From Amblyomma americanum (lineage: Eukaryota; Arthropoda; Arachnida; Ixodida; Ixodidae), in contig NC_135504.1 of NCBI RefSeq assembly GCF_052857255.1, positions 134,404,929-134,468,928 on the forward strand: DNA of 64,000 nucleotides. The letters run 5' to 3'. The notes under the pieces were generated by a model. It had not been told where the DNA came from, ran no database searches, and saw only the letters and a program-made list of their open reading frames with translations. The translations under genes were made by a program, and so were the position numbers. Positions 52,442 to 62,255 of the stretch are shown piece after piece (within the stretch, counting starts at the first letter, position 1; each line of letters begins with the position of its first letter).

Positions 52442-55400
52442 GCAAGTTATAGCGGGACGCGGGGTTCGCCGGCTGATCGCAGCGCTCGTTATCCGACTGC
52501 GGCGCGGGTCGGGCTGTGTCCTCTACCCACTCATCTCGCTGCACGTAGCGTTTCAGGTCGCATACGTGCACCGGTCCGCCTGTCGGTTTCGACCGCAAGT
52601 CCTCGAGCCTGTAAACGAGCGAGGAAAGTTTCTCTCGCACGCGGAACGGCCCGATCCATTTCGGCGCCAACGAGGCCGCAATCTGTTTGCTAGCGTCGCT
52701 GAGAACGTGCTGGCGTCGAAGCACCAGATCGCCCACTTCGTAGCGAACATCCCGGTGCGAGCAGTCGTACTGTGCTTTCTGCTGCGCCCTAGCGGCGCTC
52801 AGGTTGCGGCGAGCCTTCGTAAGGCCTCCGTCATCTTAGCGCGCAGCTGCGTCGCGTACTCAGCTCGTGCTGATGAAGCGACTGGCGTCTTCCTGCTGTC
52901 CGATAGTATCCGGTCCATCGGATTTAGCAGCTCTCTACCCAGATTGAGAGAAGACGGCGCATACCCAGTCGAGCGGTTTACTGTCGAACGCAAAGCAAAC
53001 GCGATCTCCGGCAGATAGGAGTCCCCATCCTTGTGCCTCTCAGAGTACGCGACAAGCAAGTGCTTAACGTTGCGATTGACTCGTTCCGTGGGGTTCGACT
53101 GAGCATGATAGGTGGTCGTTTTCTTGTGCGTAATGCCGAGTGCAGCGCACAAATCAACGAACACCTTCGCAGTGAAGTAGGACGCGTTGTCCGTTATCAG
53201 CTGCTCTGGGAAACCGAACCTGGTGAATACGTCCATCAGCTTCTCCATGACCACTCCTGCCGTCAGCTTTCTAAGGGGGAAAAGTTCAACCCACTTGCTG
53301 AAGTGATCCGTGACCACCAGCAAGAACTTGTTCCTACTCGGGGTCATAGGATACGGTCCCATGATGTCACACGCCGCGATTTCCCTGGGAGTCTGGCTGT
53401 TAATCGGGTGCATGAAGCCGGGTGGTCATCTGCCTCGGGCCTTCACACTTTGGCACACATGGCACGAGCGGGCGTAGCGTGTTACGTCCCTTTTCATGCC
53501 AAGCCAGGTAGCAAAGCGACACAACTTAGTGTAAGTCTTGGGGCCGATTGCATGCCCAGCGATGCACGAGTCGTGAAAGTAGCGTAACAGTGCTGCTCTC
53601 AATACTCGCGGTATCACCACCTTAAACGCCTCGTTTTTGTCGTTCTCGGCGGGGATATACCTCAGCAGGACGCCGTCGGAATCCAGCAGATACGAATCCA
53701 TCGCGCTCACAGCACTACCAGCTGTTTCCGAGCGCTCCGCACCGACAGCAAAACCAGCTGTCTCCGTGTGCGCGGCGGCCCTGCCGCCCGGCTCCCGGCG
53801 CCCGTCTAACATCTTTCGACAAAACGGATCCTTCTGCTGAGCTTCGAGCAGCTCTTTTCTGCTGAACTCGAACCCCACGGAACTCGCGTAGTTCACGTGG
53901 TTCACGCTCTGGCCCTGGATCAACGGTTGGTCCGCGTTCATTACATGGGCTACGGCACGGGTCTGTCGCTCACTCTCTCCGGCTGTCGGGCGGTCGGTCG
54001 CGTGACCTTCCTCGCACTGGACAGGCGCTCGCGAGAGTGCGTCAGCCACAGCGTTGTTTTTCCCTTTGCGGTAGCTCACGGTAAAGTCGTAACGCTGCAG
54101 CAACAGGGACCAACGCGCTAGGCGGCCGCTTGGCTCGCTGAGTCGTCTCAGCCAGGTGAGCGCCATGTGATCCGTCTCGATCACAAAGGCCGCCACATCG
54201 ACGTAGTAGTCGAACTTACGCATAGCAAAAACTATCGCGAGACATTCCTTCTCTGTCACCGAGTAGTTTCTCTCTACCGGCGTCAACGAACGGCTCGCGA
54301 AAGCTACCGGACGGAGAACGCCTTCATGCTCCTGAAGCAACACTGCTCCTAAGCCCAGGTCGCTTGCGTCGGTTTGAATCACAAACTCCTTGTTTAAGTC
54401 GGGTAGCTGCAACTCAGCCGTGTCAGCGAGCACTTTGGTGAGGTTGCGCAGTGCATCCTATTGCTCGTGACCCCAACTCCAGCGCTCGGCTTTCTTCAAA
54501 AGCTTTGTCAAAGGCGCCTGCAGCGCTGCGCAATCTGAGATGAACTGGCGATAAAAGTTCGCCATTCCCAGGAAGCGCCTGAGACCGGCTATATCTGTGG
54601 GCGATGGAAACTGAAGCAAAGCCTCAAGCTTATCATCGCACGGCAGAATGCGGCCTCTGTCGATCGTGAACCCCAACAGTGTTATTCGGGTCGCGGCGAT
54701 CTGTGCCTTCTTCGGGTTCAAAGTGATTCCCGCGGACCTCAGCCTCTCTAGGACGTGCCTCAAGTGGCGCAGGTGTTCCTCGAACGTTTTCGAGTACACC
54801 ACGATGTCGTCTAGGTACGCGAGCGCATGTTGCCACTTCGCATCTCCCAGAACACGGTCCATTTGGCGCTGATAAGTAGCGGGCGCTCCTACAAACCAAA
54901 AGACATTCTCTTGAACTTAAAAAGGCCTCTGTGACAAGTGAAAGCAGTTTTCTCCTTGTCCCGCTCATTCATTTCAACCTGAAAGTATCCGCGGCTAGCA
55001 TCGAGCGTTGTGAAGTACTTCGCCCCACCTAGGTTGGACACTAGGGATGAAATGGTTGGTAGAGGGTAGGCGTCTTTCCTCGTAACCTCATTCAGCTTGC
55101 CGTAGTCCACGCAAAGTCGATATGTATCGTCTTTCTTTGGAACCAAGACTACCGGGGAAGCCCCAAGGGCTGTTAGACCTCTCAACAACGCCAGTGTCGA
55201 TAAGTTCGTCTAAGGCGCTGTCCAGTGCTTTTATCTTGGCCAAGCTAATTCGTCTAAAATTGCACTTTCAAAGCAGTGCGTCACCCGTGTCTATTCGGTG
55301 CCTGACTAGGGTAGTGAGGCCCGGGCGGTCAGTGAATGTCGCGTTGTACTCGTAGAGGAGCGATGGCAAACGTGCCTTCTCCCTCTCCGTCACGCTGTCC

Positions 55401-55913
55401 ACTTCCGACAACAAGGGGTGCGCTGACCTTCCCTGCGCGGCAGAGCAGCTTTCTATTGCGGCAACCTTCTCCCTGCCCTCTCCCTCAGCGGCTATGGTCC
55501 GCTCGCCTCCTGGATCTCGGGCTGGCGGGGTGAATTTGTCACGGTCTCCCCCCGCTCGCGCCGCGTTCGGAGTCTGAATGGTCTGCGACGCGGCGGGCGC
55601 TTTCGCGAAAGGCTTCAAGGCGCCTGACGTGCGCTCCCTGTAGCCTCCGCTGCTGATGTCTATCACAATACCTATCTTGGCTAGGAAGTCTCGTCCAAGA
55701 ATTTCAGGAACGGATAAACAGGGAAGATGAACGAGGCGTTGCCGCCGCACGCGTCTTTCCCAGCGAACCACTATCCTAGCTGCACCGCTTGATTGCGCTG
55801 TGTCGCTCGCGAGGCAGAACGTGGTGTCGCACTCTCTCAGCCGGATTTTGTTCTCGCGGAGATGGTTTAACACCTCGTCACCGAACAAAGAAGTGCTTGC
55901 TCCTGTATCTAGT
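52442..55913 (-). pseudogene. pol: G-gamma Pol: protease, RT, RNase H, integrase; several breaks
   Basis: Protease: LLDTGASTSLFGDEV near 55913-55870, then PEILGRDFLAKIG. RT: VVLVPKKDDTYRLCVDYGKL, FTTLDASRGYFQVEM, a frame break near 54890, then LAYLDDIVVYSKTFEEHL with the catalytic pair. RNase H: IQTDASDLGLGAVLLQ and NAVADALSRAP. Integrase zinc region: HDSCIAGHAI, CRFATWLG, CHVCQSV; a frameshift near 53420; catalytic D in ACDIMGPY, D in LITDNASYF and E in PTERVNRN. C-terminus: PKWIGPFRVREKLSSLVYRL, ending near RYNL where the Penelope element is inserted. Breaks at about 55200, 54880, 54450, 53420 and 52760. Confidence 0.9.
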
Positions 55914-56044
55914 AACGCGGTGAATTTCGTTCGAGCTATTGTTAGCTCAATGAACGGCGCTGGCAGGTCAATTTCCTACGCGACATGCCAAAGGCGCTAG
56001 CAAACCAGGGTTTTCTGTGTACGCCGCGCGGGATCGAAGGTCGA

Positions 56045-57100
56045 TCACCGGCGGCTTTGGCCGTTTCCCGACAGTGTTTGGTCACGGGGGGGAGGGCGGC
56101 CACACTCGCGGGCGCAGTGCCCCGGCTGGTCGCACCGGTAGCAACGGTTGCCCGGGCCCCGACGGGCTAGGCGCTGGTCGCCCCGTTTCGGTATGTCATC
56201 TCGAACTCGCGGCGCGGATGGCGGGGGCCGCGTGTCGGCCTCGCGATCTCGCCTCCGTTCGTTCCGCTCTGCTGCAGCGTGTGCTGTTCGCAACGCGTAG
56301 CTGAATGGGTCCAAACCGCGGTCGGACAACTCCCAACCCCTTGGGACACGCTCGTCAGCAAACTGTGCTGACGCTTCAGCTCTAGATGGACTGCGCGCTG
56401 AGCTGCCATTCCACGCGCAGCGCGGCTCAAGTGACAGCGATGCGGGTGGGGGCGGCCGATACGCTCGCGCAGAGAGGATGTCTCCCTGAATGCGCTTCGC
56501 CTCAGCTGCCAGCTCATCCAAATCTCTGAACCTGACTCCGCTCAGGTAAGCCGTGAAAGTCGGGTGCGCTTGTCTCGTGACACGCTCAACTTTCTCCGTG
56601 TTCGCGGCGCGAGGGTCAGCGAGGCGATAAGGTTCGTCCATCGCTCGGACGTACTCTAACAGAGACTCGTCGGGGTGCTGGGTTCGGAGCTCCAGCTCTC
56701 TCCTCAAACGCCACTCATAATTTGCGGGAAGGAATTCGTCGCGGAAGCTTGCGAAAAACTCCTCCATTGTCCTCGCTCGGTTGCCGGCTAGTCGGTACCA
56801 GCGGGCCGCTTGCTCCGTCAAAGAAACAGGCACAACACGCGCGAGCATTTCGGCGTCTGCGATTCCTGTCACTTGCTGATAATGCAGCAGACGGTCGAGG
56901 TACTCGTTTGCTCCCGTAGTGTCATGGTACCCTGTGTAGGTAGGCAAGTCTATCCTAACACGTGGTGATTGGGCCGGGGCTTGCAAATTGTTTTGCAAAA
57001 TACCCGCTAGACTCTGCATAACCTGCATTGCGTTCTGCAAGAGAATTTCGGATGATTGCGGACTGACGCCCCCGGAGTTAGGCGCAGCCGCTGATGGCGT
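56045..57100 (-). pseudogene. gag: G-gamma Gag, N-terminally truncated
   Basis: Open minus-strand frame: SLAGILQNNLQAPAQSPRV, capsid-like YTGYHDTTGANEYLDRLLHY, MEEFFASFRDEFLPANYEW, LRRELELRTQHPDESLLEYV, then an Arg-rich stretch and one zinc knuckle CYRCDQPGHCAREC near the end. No ATG starts it naturally, because the deletion that removed the LTR end and primer site also removed the gag start. Confidence 0.82.
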
Positions 57101-57126
57101 CGATTTATGAGGCCCAGGTGCCTCAT

Positions 57127-57513
57127 TGTTCTATCCGTAAAATAGATGTTCAGCAGCTCACCAGGTCGTTGACGTCGTCTGGCGTCGGTGTTCGGAGGCC
57201 GGCGGGCAGCGGAAGGGGTATGTGGGGCAGTTAGGTGAGGTGCGGCGGCGAGAGTCCCTTCCCGCCGCGCGTTCCCCCTTTTTATCCCTTCGGGCATTGC
57301 CTCCCTGGCAGCAAATCGTTACCGTCAAGATTAGGCGTGCTACCCTCTCCGCAGAAGGCAGCGCGCTGCCGTGACGTCACGCCAGTGCTGGGGCGGAAAT
57401 GAGCAGAGTCGCGGGGGTGCCTTCTCTCCACATTCCTGGTGGCCAGCGCGCGCGTGTAAGTCACGGTCGCCGCTGGCGCGGGGGACGAGGAGGGGACACC
57501 AGTGTATCCCACA
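57127..57513 (-). repeat. G-gamma 5' LTR, truncated (387 bp)
   Basis: On the minus strand it starts TGTGGGATACACTGGTGTCC at 57513 and runs to ACGGATAGAACA at 57127, where gag-region sequence begins. The last ~200 bp (U5 side) present in the other two LTRs are missing. The outer junction with LINE-A is the same as in the left arm (14274). Confidence 0.85.
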
Positions 57514-59222
57514 AAATATACTGAAGATACTCTCACGGAAACACTGGGGGTCCGATAGGTTGTGCCTTTTACAGACCTACCGCTCCGTAGTACGGTCTAC
57601 TTCAGACTATGGATGCATTGTGTATGGGTCTACAAGACCATCATACCTAAAAAAACTGGATCCTATACAAAACCTGGGTCTCTGTTTATCAACTGGTGCA
57701 TACAGAACATTCACAATAAACAGTCTATATGTAGAAACAAAGAACCATCTCTTGCAGACAGAAGAGCAATGCTTACTTGTGCGTATGTACTAAAAATAAG
57801 ATTCTTACCAAAACACCTTTGTCACCCCATAGTTACCAGGTGCACATCTAGAAGACTGTTCAATAATAAACCACAATCAAACAGACCTTTGTTATTACGG
57901 TTTCAAGATGCATGTCATGAACTGGGAATACTAGATGCTCTGCCTAAAATTGCCCCGAGACACGACCCATTGCCACCATGGCACTGCCCTCCCACTCCAT
58001 GTGATTTCGCGTTTACACAGTTTCGTAAAACAGAAACACCACATATACACCTACTACAAGAATACTTGGCTTTGAAAGAGAAATATTCAAGCTACATGGA
58101 GTTTTACTCAGACGGCTCAAAAACAGCGAAGCACGTTGGAAGTGCCGTAGTACAGGAGAAATGGGAAGAAATAGTAAGATTACCAAATTATGTATCAATT
58201 TTTACTGCTGTATGCTATGCAGTCTGTATGGCTGTGGACAAAATAATTTAGGAGAACATCAAAAACAGTATAATATACAACGATTCCCTGAGCCTACTCA
58301 TAGCGCTGCACTCAAGAAATGCAATTGAACCCTTAGTGGGCAGCATCATGCACAAAATAGAAAATTTCACAACACGTGGTGTCGTCTTCTTTCTGTGTGT
58401 GGTGTGTGTTAGGCGCAAAATCTTTCTTTCAGTATGCAACACCAACTAGCCCAGCAGTTAACTCTCCTAAAGCATACGATAAGGTTCTGCTGGGTCCTGA
58501 GCCGCGTAGGCATAGAGGGTAACGAGAGATCAGCAGCAGTACGAACTCGAAATGGTGAAATCAAAAATGTGGACATACGTTTTAAAGACTGCAGGAAGTT
58601 GATGCATAACACATTAAAGAACAAATCGCAGAAAGAGTGGAATAATGAACTCAACAACAAACTACACTTCATAAAGCCCACCTTGGGGGAAATGGAAGTC
58701 ATGCAGACACCAGGAACGTTTTACTGAAGTAATCTTATGTCGTCTTCGCATAGGACACACACACCTGACACACAACTTATTTACAAAAGAAGACAAACCT
58801 TTTTGTGAAAGATGCGGAGACGAGCTCACACTAACCTTTTTTTTTTCGCGTGTTCAAACCTCGAAAAACTAAGGAAAATGTATTTTAGTCAAGTTTATAA
58901 TCAATGCATTTCATTTCACCTAGCACTACTCTTGAGAGATAATGCAATTTTTGACTTTTCTTATGTTTTTACTTTTAACATCCTTCCTCTGCAAACGATG
59001 GCCGCTGAGGTTACCTGACCTTTTTTAAAGCTTTTACCATTGGCCATTTCGAAAATTTCTACCTTTTACCTTCACTAAATGGTGAGAAATAACACTTTAG
59101 GTCCTTTACACCACCGCTGCATTTCTGTCATATAAAACCCGGCACAAGACAATTTTCTATGGCTGGCGTTTTGCGCATGATGGCCTTAGCCGCCTATGTG
59201 CCATAAAACCCAACGCAACACA
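57514..59222 (+). pseudogene. LINE-A copy 8 ORF2, part 2: RT end, RNase H, 3' UTR
   Basis: Continues 47311-49613 past G-gamma: ILKILSRKHWGSDRLCLLQT, RNase H FYSDGSKTAKHVGSAVVQ, FTAVCYAVCMAV, then TAG, IIYNDSLSLLIAL, an insert of about 80-100 bp near 58375-58470 not present in the left arm, FCWVLSRVGIEGNERSAAV and the tail CERCGDELTLT. The 3' UTR ends with the terminal hairpin (GCGCATGATGGCC...ATGTGCCA) and AAACCCAACGCAACACA at about 59222. Confidence 0.87.
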
Positions 59223-59367
59223 TATATATTTTCTGCTGAACAAAATACACAGGTGGCCTTTCTCTAACTACTGCTTGCTGTCATGTGGCACATATCAATA
59301 TGTGCTTCTTTTTAATTTATGTTATGTGTGCCACTGCTTCAGCAATGCAATTTTTTTCTCGTTGCAG

Positions 59368-59493
59368 AGAAGGAAGGTCACTCGAGCAGCTGCAAAATTA
59401 TCTGTGTACAAGGCAGTTTTGAACGATAACCTTCAAGCATCCTTGATGAGCAGCATTTGGAAAGTGTCAGGAAGTGCTGGGGGAACTAAAGGG
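59368..59493 (+). CDS. Candidate 126-bp internal exon of an unidentified gene
   Basis: A pyrimidine-rich acceptor TTTTTTTCTCGTTGCAG ends at 59367 and a donor GGGGTAAGC starts at 59494, bounding 126 bases, exactly 42 codons. The phase-0 frame is open: RRKVTRAAAKLSVYKAVL through SSIWKVSGSAGGTKG. The inverted copy at 12385-12510 keeps length and splice sites but has one stop. No family is recognised. It could be an exon of a host gene, or chance; the symmetric length and conserved sites favour an exon. Confidence 0.45.
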
Positions 59494-59870
59494 GTAAGCT
59501 TAGTATTCCTCTTTGCGATGGGGAACAAACTGGTTCAAATGAAATCTCTGCAGGGTGCTAAATGATCAGAGACACCTTCTTTTACATCAAGTGACATCAA
59601 GACTCTTTGTGTGTGAAAAGGGAAGTCGATCTACCTACATTGCTGTCCTGTCGCGGTGATATAGTTTGTGTTGTATTAGCGCCGCTAGTGACACCCCACC
59701 CCACCAGATTACTTGTGCCTTGATCACCCTGATCTCGCCTCCCATGCCATATTGAGCCGCACGCGTGGTCTGCTGTACCATGGGTGCGGCGCGCCAGGGC
59801 TTCTACCTCAAGACATCCCCCCTTCCCGTCAGGCTCCAAGCAGTCTTATCTCCACACTTAGTCGCAAGGA

Positions 59871-59877
59871 TATAAAA
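59871..59877 (+). promoter_or_regulatory. Candidate TATA box
   Basis: GGATATAAAACGGGG lies about 90 bp before the ATG at 59962, with a possible initiator TTCACTG near 59915. The same motif is in the left arm (complement near 12000-12020). It could drive the possible secreted-protein exon below. Confidence 0.5.
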
Positions 59878-59961
59878 CGGGGTGTCACGAGGATGTAACG
59901 CGTATGTTTGAGCGTTCACTGTGCTGTGAGCAGGTGCAGAACAGAAGGCTACACTGAATTC

Positions 59962-60023
59962 ATGGTTGCAGCTGTTGCAGCCTTTTATTTCATCCCTGGG
60001 TTTCTGTTGGCAAAGTCGTCAAG
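59962..60023 (+). CDS. Possible first coding exon with a signal peptide
   Basis: ATG at 59962 followed by MVAAVAAFYFIPGFLLAKSS and a strong donor, AAG/GTATGT, at 60024. The 20 residues are hydrophobic, like a signal peptide. A TATA box lies 85-90 bp upstream. In the left arm the ATG is lost, but the splice donor (CAAG/GTATGTTGG) is kept. Sequence beyond 60063 is a Gypsy fragment, so any further exons are displaced or gone. This is speculative without transcripts. Confidence 0.35.
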
Positions 60024-60063
60024 GTATGTTGGTTGATGCTTTTTTTATTTTCGCCTCGTAGAA

Positions 60064-61230
60064 CTACATAAGAAATCTAAGAGGCACGTGATCCATGGGT
60101 CTTTGCGTTGCTCGGAAGCCATATCAGTGGACTCAAACGTCAAAGAATGCAGGGTGGATATACAAGGCACTGCCTCAGATGGCACAGTGGAACGTGATAG
60201 GGCATCAGCGTCGCCATGTTTACGCCGGAACAACAAACAACACGAATATCGTACTCTTGGAGTTGCAGAGCCTAGCGCAACAGTCAACCAGAGGGATCTT
60301 TCAAAGAGGACAAGCAGCAGAAGGCATGGTGATCGGTGACGTCAAAAAGGCGCCCGTGCAAGTAGGGACGAACTTTGACTATCGCCCAAAGGATGGCTAA
60401 ACACTCCTTCTCAGTGACAGAATAGTTGGCTTCAGCTTTTGTGAGTTTCAGGCTGGCGTAAGCGACAACGTATTCGTCAAAGCCTTGCTTCCGTTGAGCG
60501 AGTACTGCACCGAGGCCGACGCCGCTGGCATCGGTGTGTTCTGTCGGAGAACGAGGTTCGAAATTACGCAGAATTGGTGGGGTGGTCAGGAGGCGATGGG
60601 GTGTCGTAAAGGCTTCCTCACAGGCTGGTGACCAGGCCGAAAGGTCGTGGCCGGAAAGAAGCTTGGCCAGGGGGTCGATGATAGTGGCGAAATTGCGGAC
60701 AAAGAGGCGAAAGTAGGAGCACAGGCCGACGAAGCTGCGGAGGTCTTTTACAGAAGTGGGCTTCGGAAATTCTGCCAAAGCTCGCAACTTGGCCGGGTCC
60801 GGAAGAACGCCATCCTTCGACACGACATGTCCGAGAATGGTGACTGCGATCTCCGAAGCGGCAATTTTAGATTGGGTTGGAGGCCTTTGTCGGCCAGGCA
60901 GTGAAGAACAGTCCAATAGCGCTGGAGGTGAGACGAAAGATCCAGGGAAAAGATCACTACATTGTCTAGGTAGCAAAAGGCATGTGTGTCATTCCAGCCC
61001 TCGGAGTAGGTTGTCCATCATGTGCTTGAATGTGGCGGGTGCATTGCGGAGTCCGAAGGGCATGACATTAAATTTATAAACCCATCGGGTGTGACGAATG
61101 CAGTTTTTGGGCGATCGTCCTCTGCCAGTAACCAGAGCGCAAGTCTAATGTAGAAAATGACTCAGTGCCCTGCAGGCAGTCGAAGGCGTCGTCGATACGA
61201 GGCAGAGGGTAAACGTCCTTGTGTGTAATC
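60064..61230 (-). pseudogene. pol: Gypsy (G-epsilon) RT-RNase H fragment
   Basis: Minus strand: late RT ([33 protein letters not shown]) and RNase H ([34 protein letters not shown]). The catalytic RT core is in the segment near 60980-61230 with frame breaks. The fragment ends at 60064 against the duplication arm and at about 61231 against the 3' end of a LINE-A copy, which appears to have inserted into it. LTRs are not in the window. Confidence 0.85.
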
Positions 61231-61972
61231 TAGTGTTGTGTTGCATTATGTTTTATGGCGCATAGGCGGCTAAGGCCATCATGCGCCAAACGCAAGGTAT
61301 AGAAAATTGCCTTGTGCTGGATTTTATAATAAAAACAAAACAAAACGGTTGTGTAAACGACCTAAACTGTTATTTCATATCACCTAGCGAAGGTAAATGT
61401 CAGAAAACGTTTTAAAATGGCTAATGATAAAAGCTTTAAAGAAGGTCAGGTAACCTGAGCGGATATCCTTTGCAAGGCAAGGATGTCGAGGCCACCAACG
61501 AATGAAATAGACACCTCAGCCTTCTTCTCAGGAGTGAGAAAGTGGCTGAGGTTTATCTAAGAAAAGTGAGGCATTCACAGTTTATTAAGAAAACCAGCCT
61601 CTCGTAAAAAGTTAAAAACATCGAAAATGTAAACAGGTGCGTTATCACTTGAGTAGAGCTGGGTGAAATGGAATGCATTAGTTATGAAATTGACTGAAGC
61701 ACTTCTTTCTTACCTTTTCTAGGTTAGAATAAGTAAATAAGATATGGTTAATGAGAGCTCGTCTCCGCATCTTTCACAAACAGGTTTGGCTTATGCAGCG
61801 CTGTGAGTAGGCTCAGGGAATCGGTGTATATTATACTGTTTTGAATGCTCTCATGTACTACTTTCTCCACAGCCATACACACTGCATAACATTCAGCAGT
61901 AAAAATTGATACATAACTTGGCAATCTTACTATTTTTCCCATTTCCCCTGTACTACAGCACTTCCAACGTAC
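61231..61972 (-). pseudogene. LINE-A copy 9, part 1: 3' UTR and RNase H with internal deletion
   Basis: The 3' end is at about 61232, with GTTGTGTTGC and the hairpin TGGCGCAT...ATGCGCCA (61256-61288). Above the 3' UTR the frame reads LPSYVSIFTAECYAVCMAVE and IIYTDSLSLLTALHK, then jumps straight to FVKDAET, so the RNase H end and spacer are deleted. It continues at 62256 past the short LINE-A insertion. Confidence 0.85.
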
Positions 61973-62242
61973 TTTGATTGGTTGGGAGCGTGACGATACT
62001 TGCTAGCCAATGAAAGCCGCTAAGGCTGCCTGACCTTCTTTAAGGCTTTTACCATTAGCCATTTCCAAATTTCTTCCCTTCTTTTATTACTAGGCAGTAC
62101 AATCTTTTTAAGTCATCTGCACCATCGCCTCTTTTTCATACTCCAAAACATTCTGTAGAAAAGCAATTCTATACCTTGTGCTTGGCACATGATGGCCTTA
62201 GCTGCCTATGTGCCAGAAAACCCAACACAACACACACAACAT
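61973..62242 (+). mobile_element. LINE-A copy 10: 270-bp 3' end, self-inserted
   Basis: Plus-strand LINE-A 3' UTR only, flanked by ACTTCCAACGTAC (61960-61972 and 62243-62255), a 13-bp target duplication inside LINE-A copy 9. It contains CTGACCTTCTTTAAGGC as in other 3' UTRs and the hairpin TGGCACAT (62183-62190) / ATGTGCCA (62208-62215), and ends AAACCCAACACAACACACACAACAT. This fixes the family's 3' terminus. Confidence 0.9.
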
Positions 62243-62255
62243 ACTTCCAACGTAC

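Larger units (their letters stand above)
49614..57513 (-). mobile_element. G-gamma: Ty3/Gypsy element with a third ORF
   Basis: A minus-strand Gypsy inserted in LINE-A copy 8. Order on the minus strand: partial 5' LTR (57513-57127), gag (57100-56045), pol (about 55913 to 51331, broken), ORF3 (51182-50256), purine tract (50214-50202) and 3' LTR (50201-49614). A Penelope copy (51416-52441) sits in the last codons of pol. The 5' LTR lacks about 200 bp, and the primer site and gag start are deleted. LINE-A reads CGCTAAAT before and AAATATACTG after, giving a 4-bp AAAT duplication. A related inverted copy is at 14274-15478. Confidence 0.9.
59225..60063. repeat. Non-TE flank of the right inverted-duplication arm
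   Basis: Sequence after the LINE-A end that is repeated in inverse at 11820-12650. It holds an exon-like segment, a TATA box and a possible signal-peptide exon. No transposon hallmark was recognised, so it may be host gene DNA caught in the duplication. Homology to the left arm ends at about 60063, where a Gypsy fragment begins. Confidence 0.6.

Noticed and set aside
52440..53587. Plus-strand ORFs of 184-192 codons
   Set aside because: They are antisense shadows of the G-gamma integrase region.
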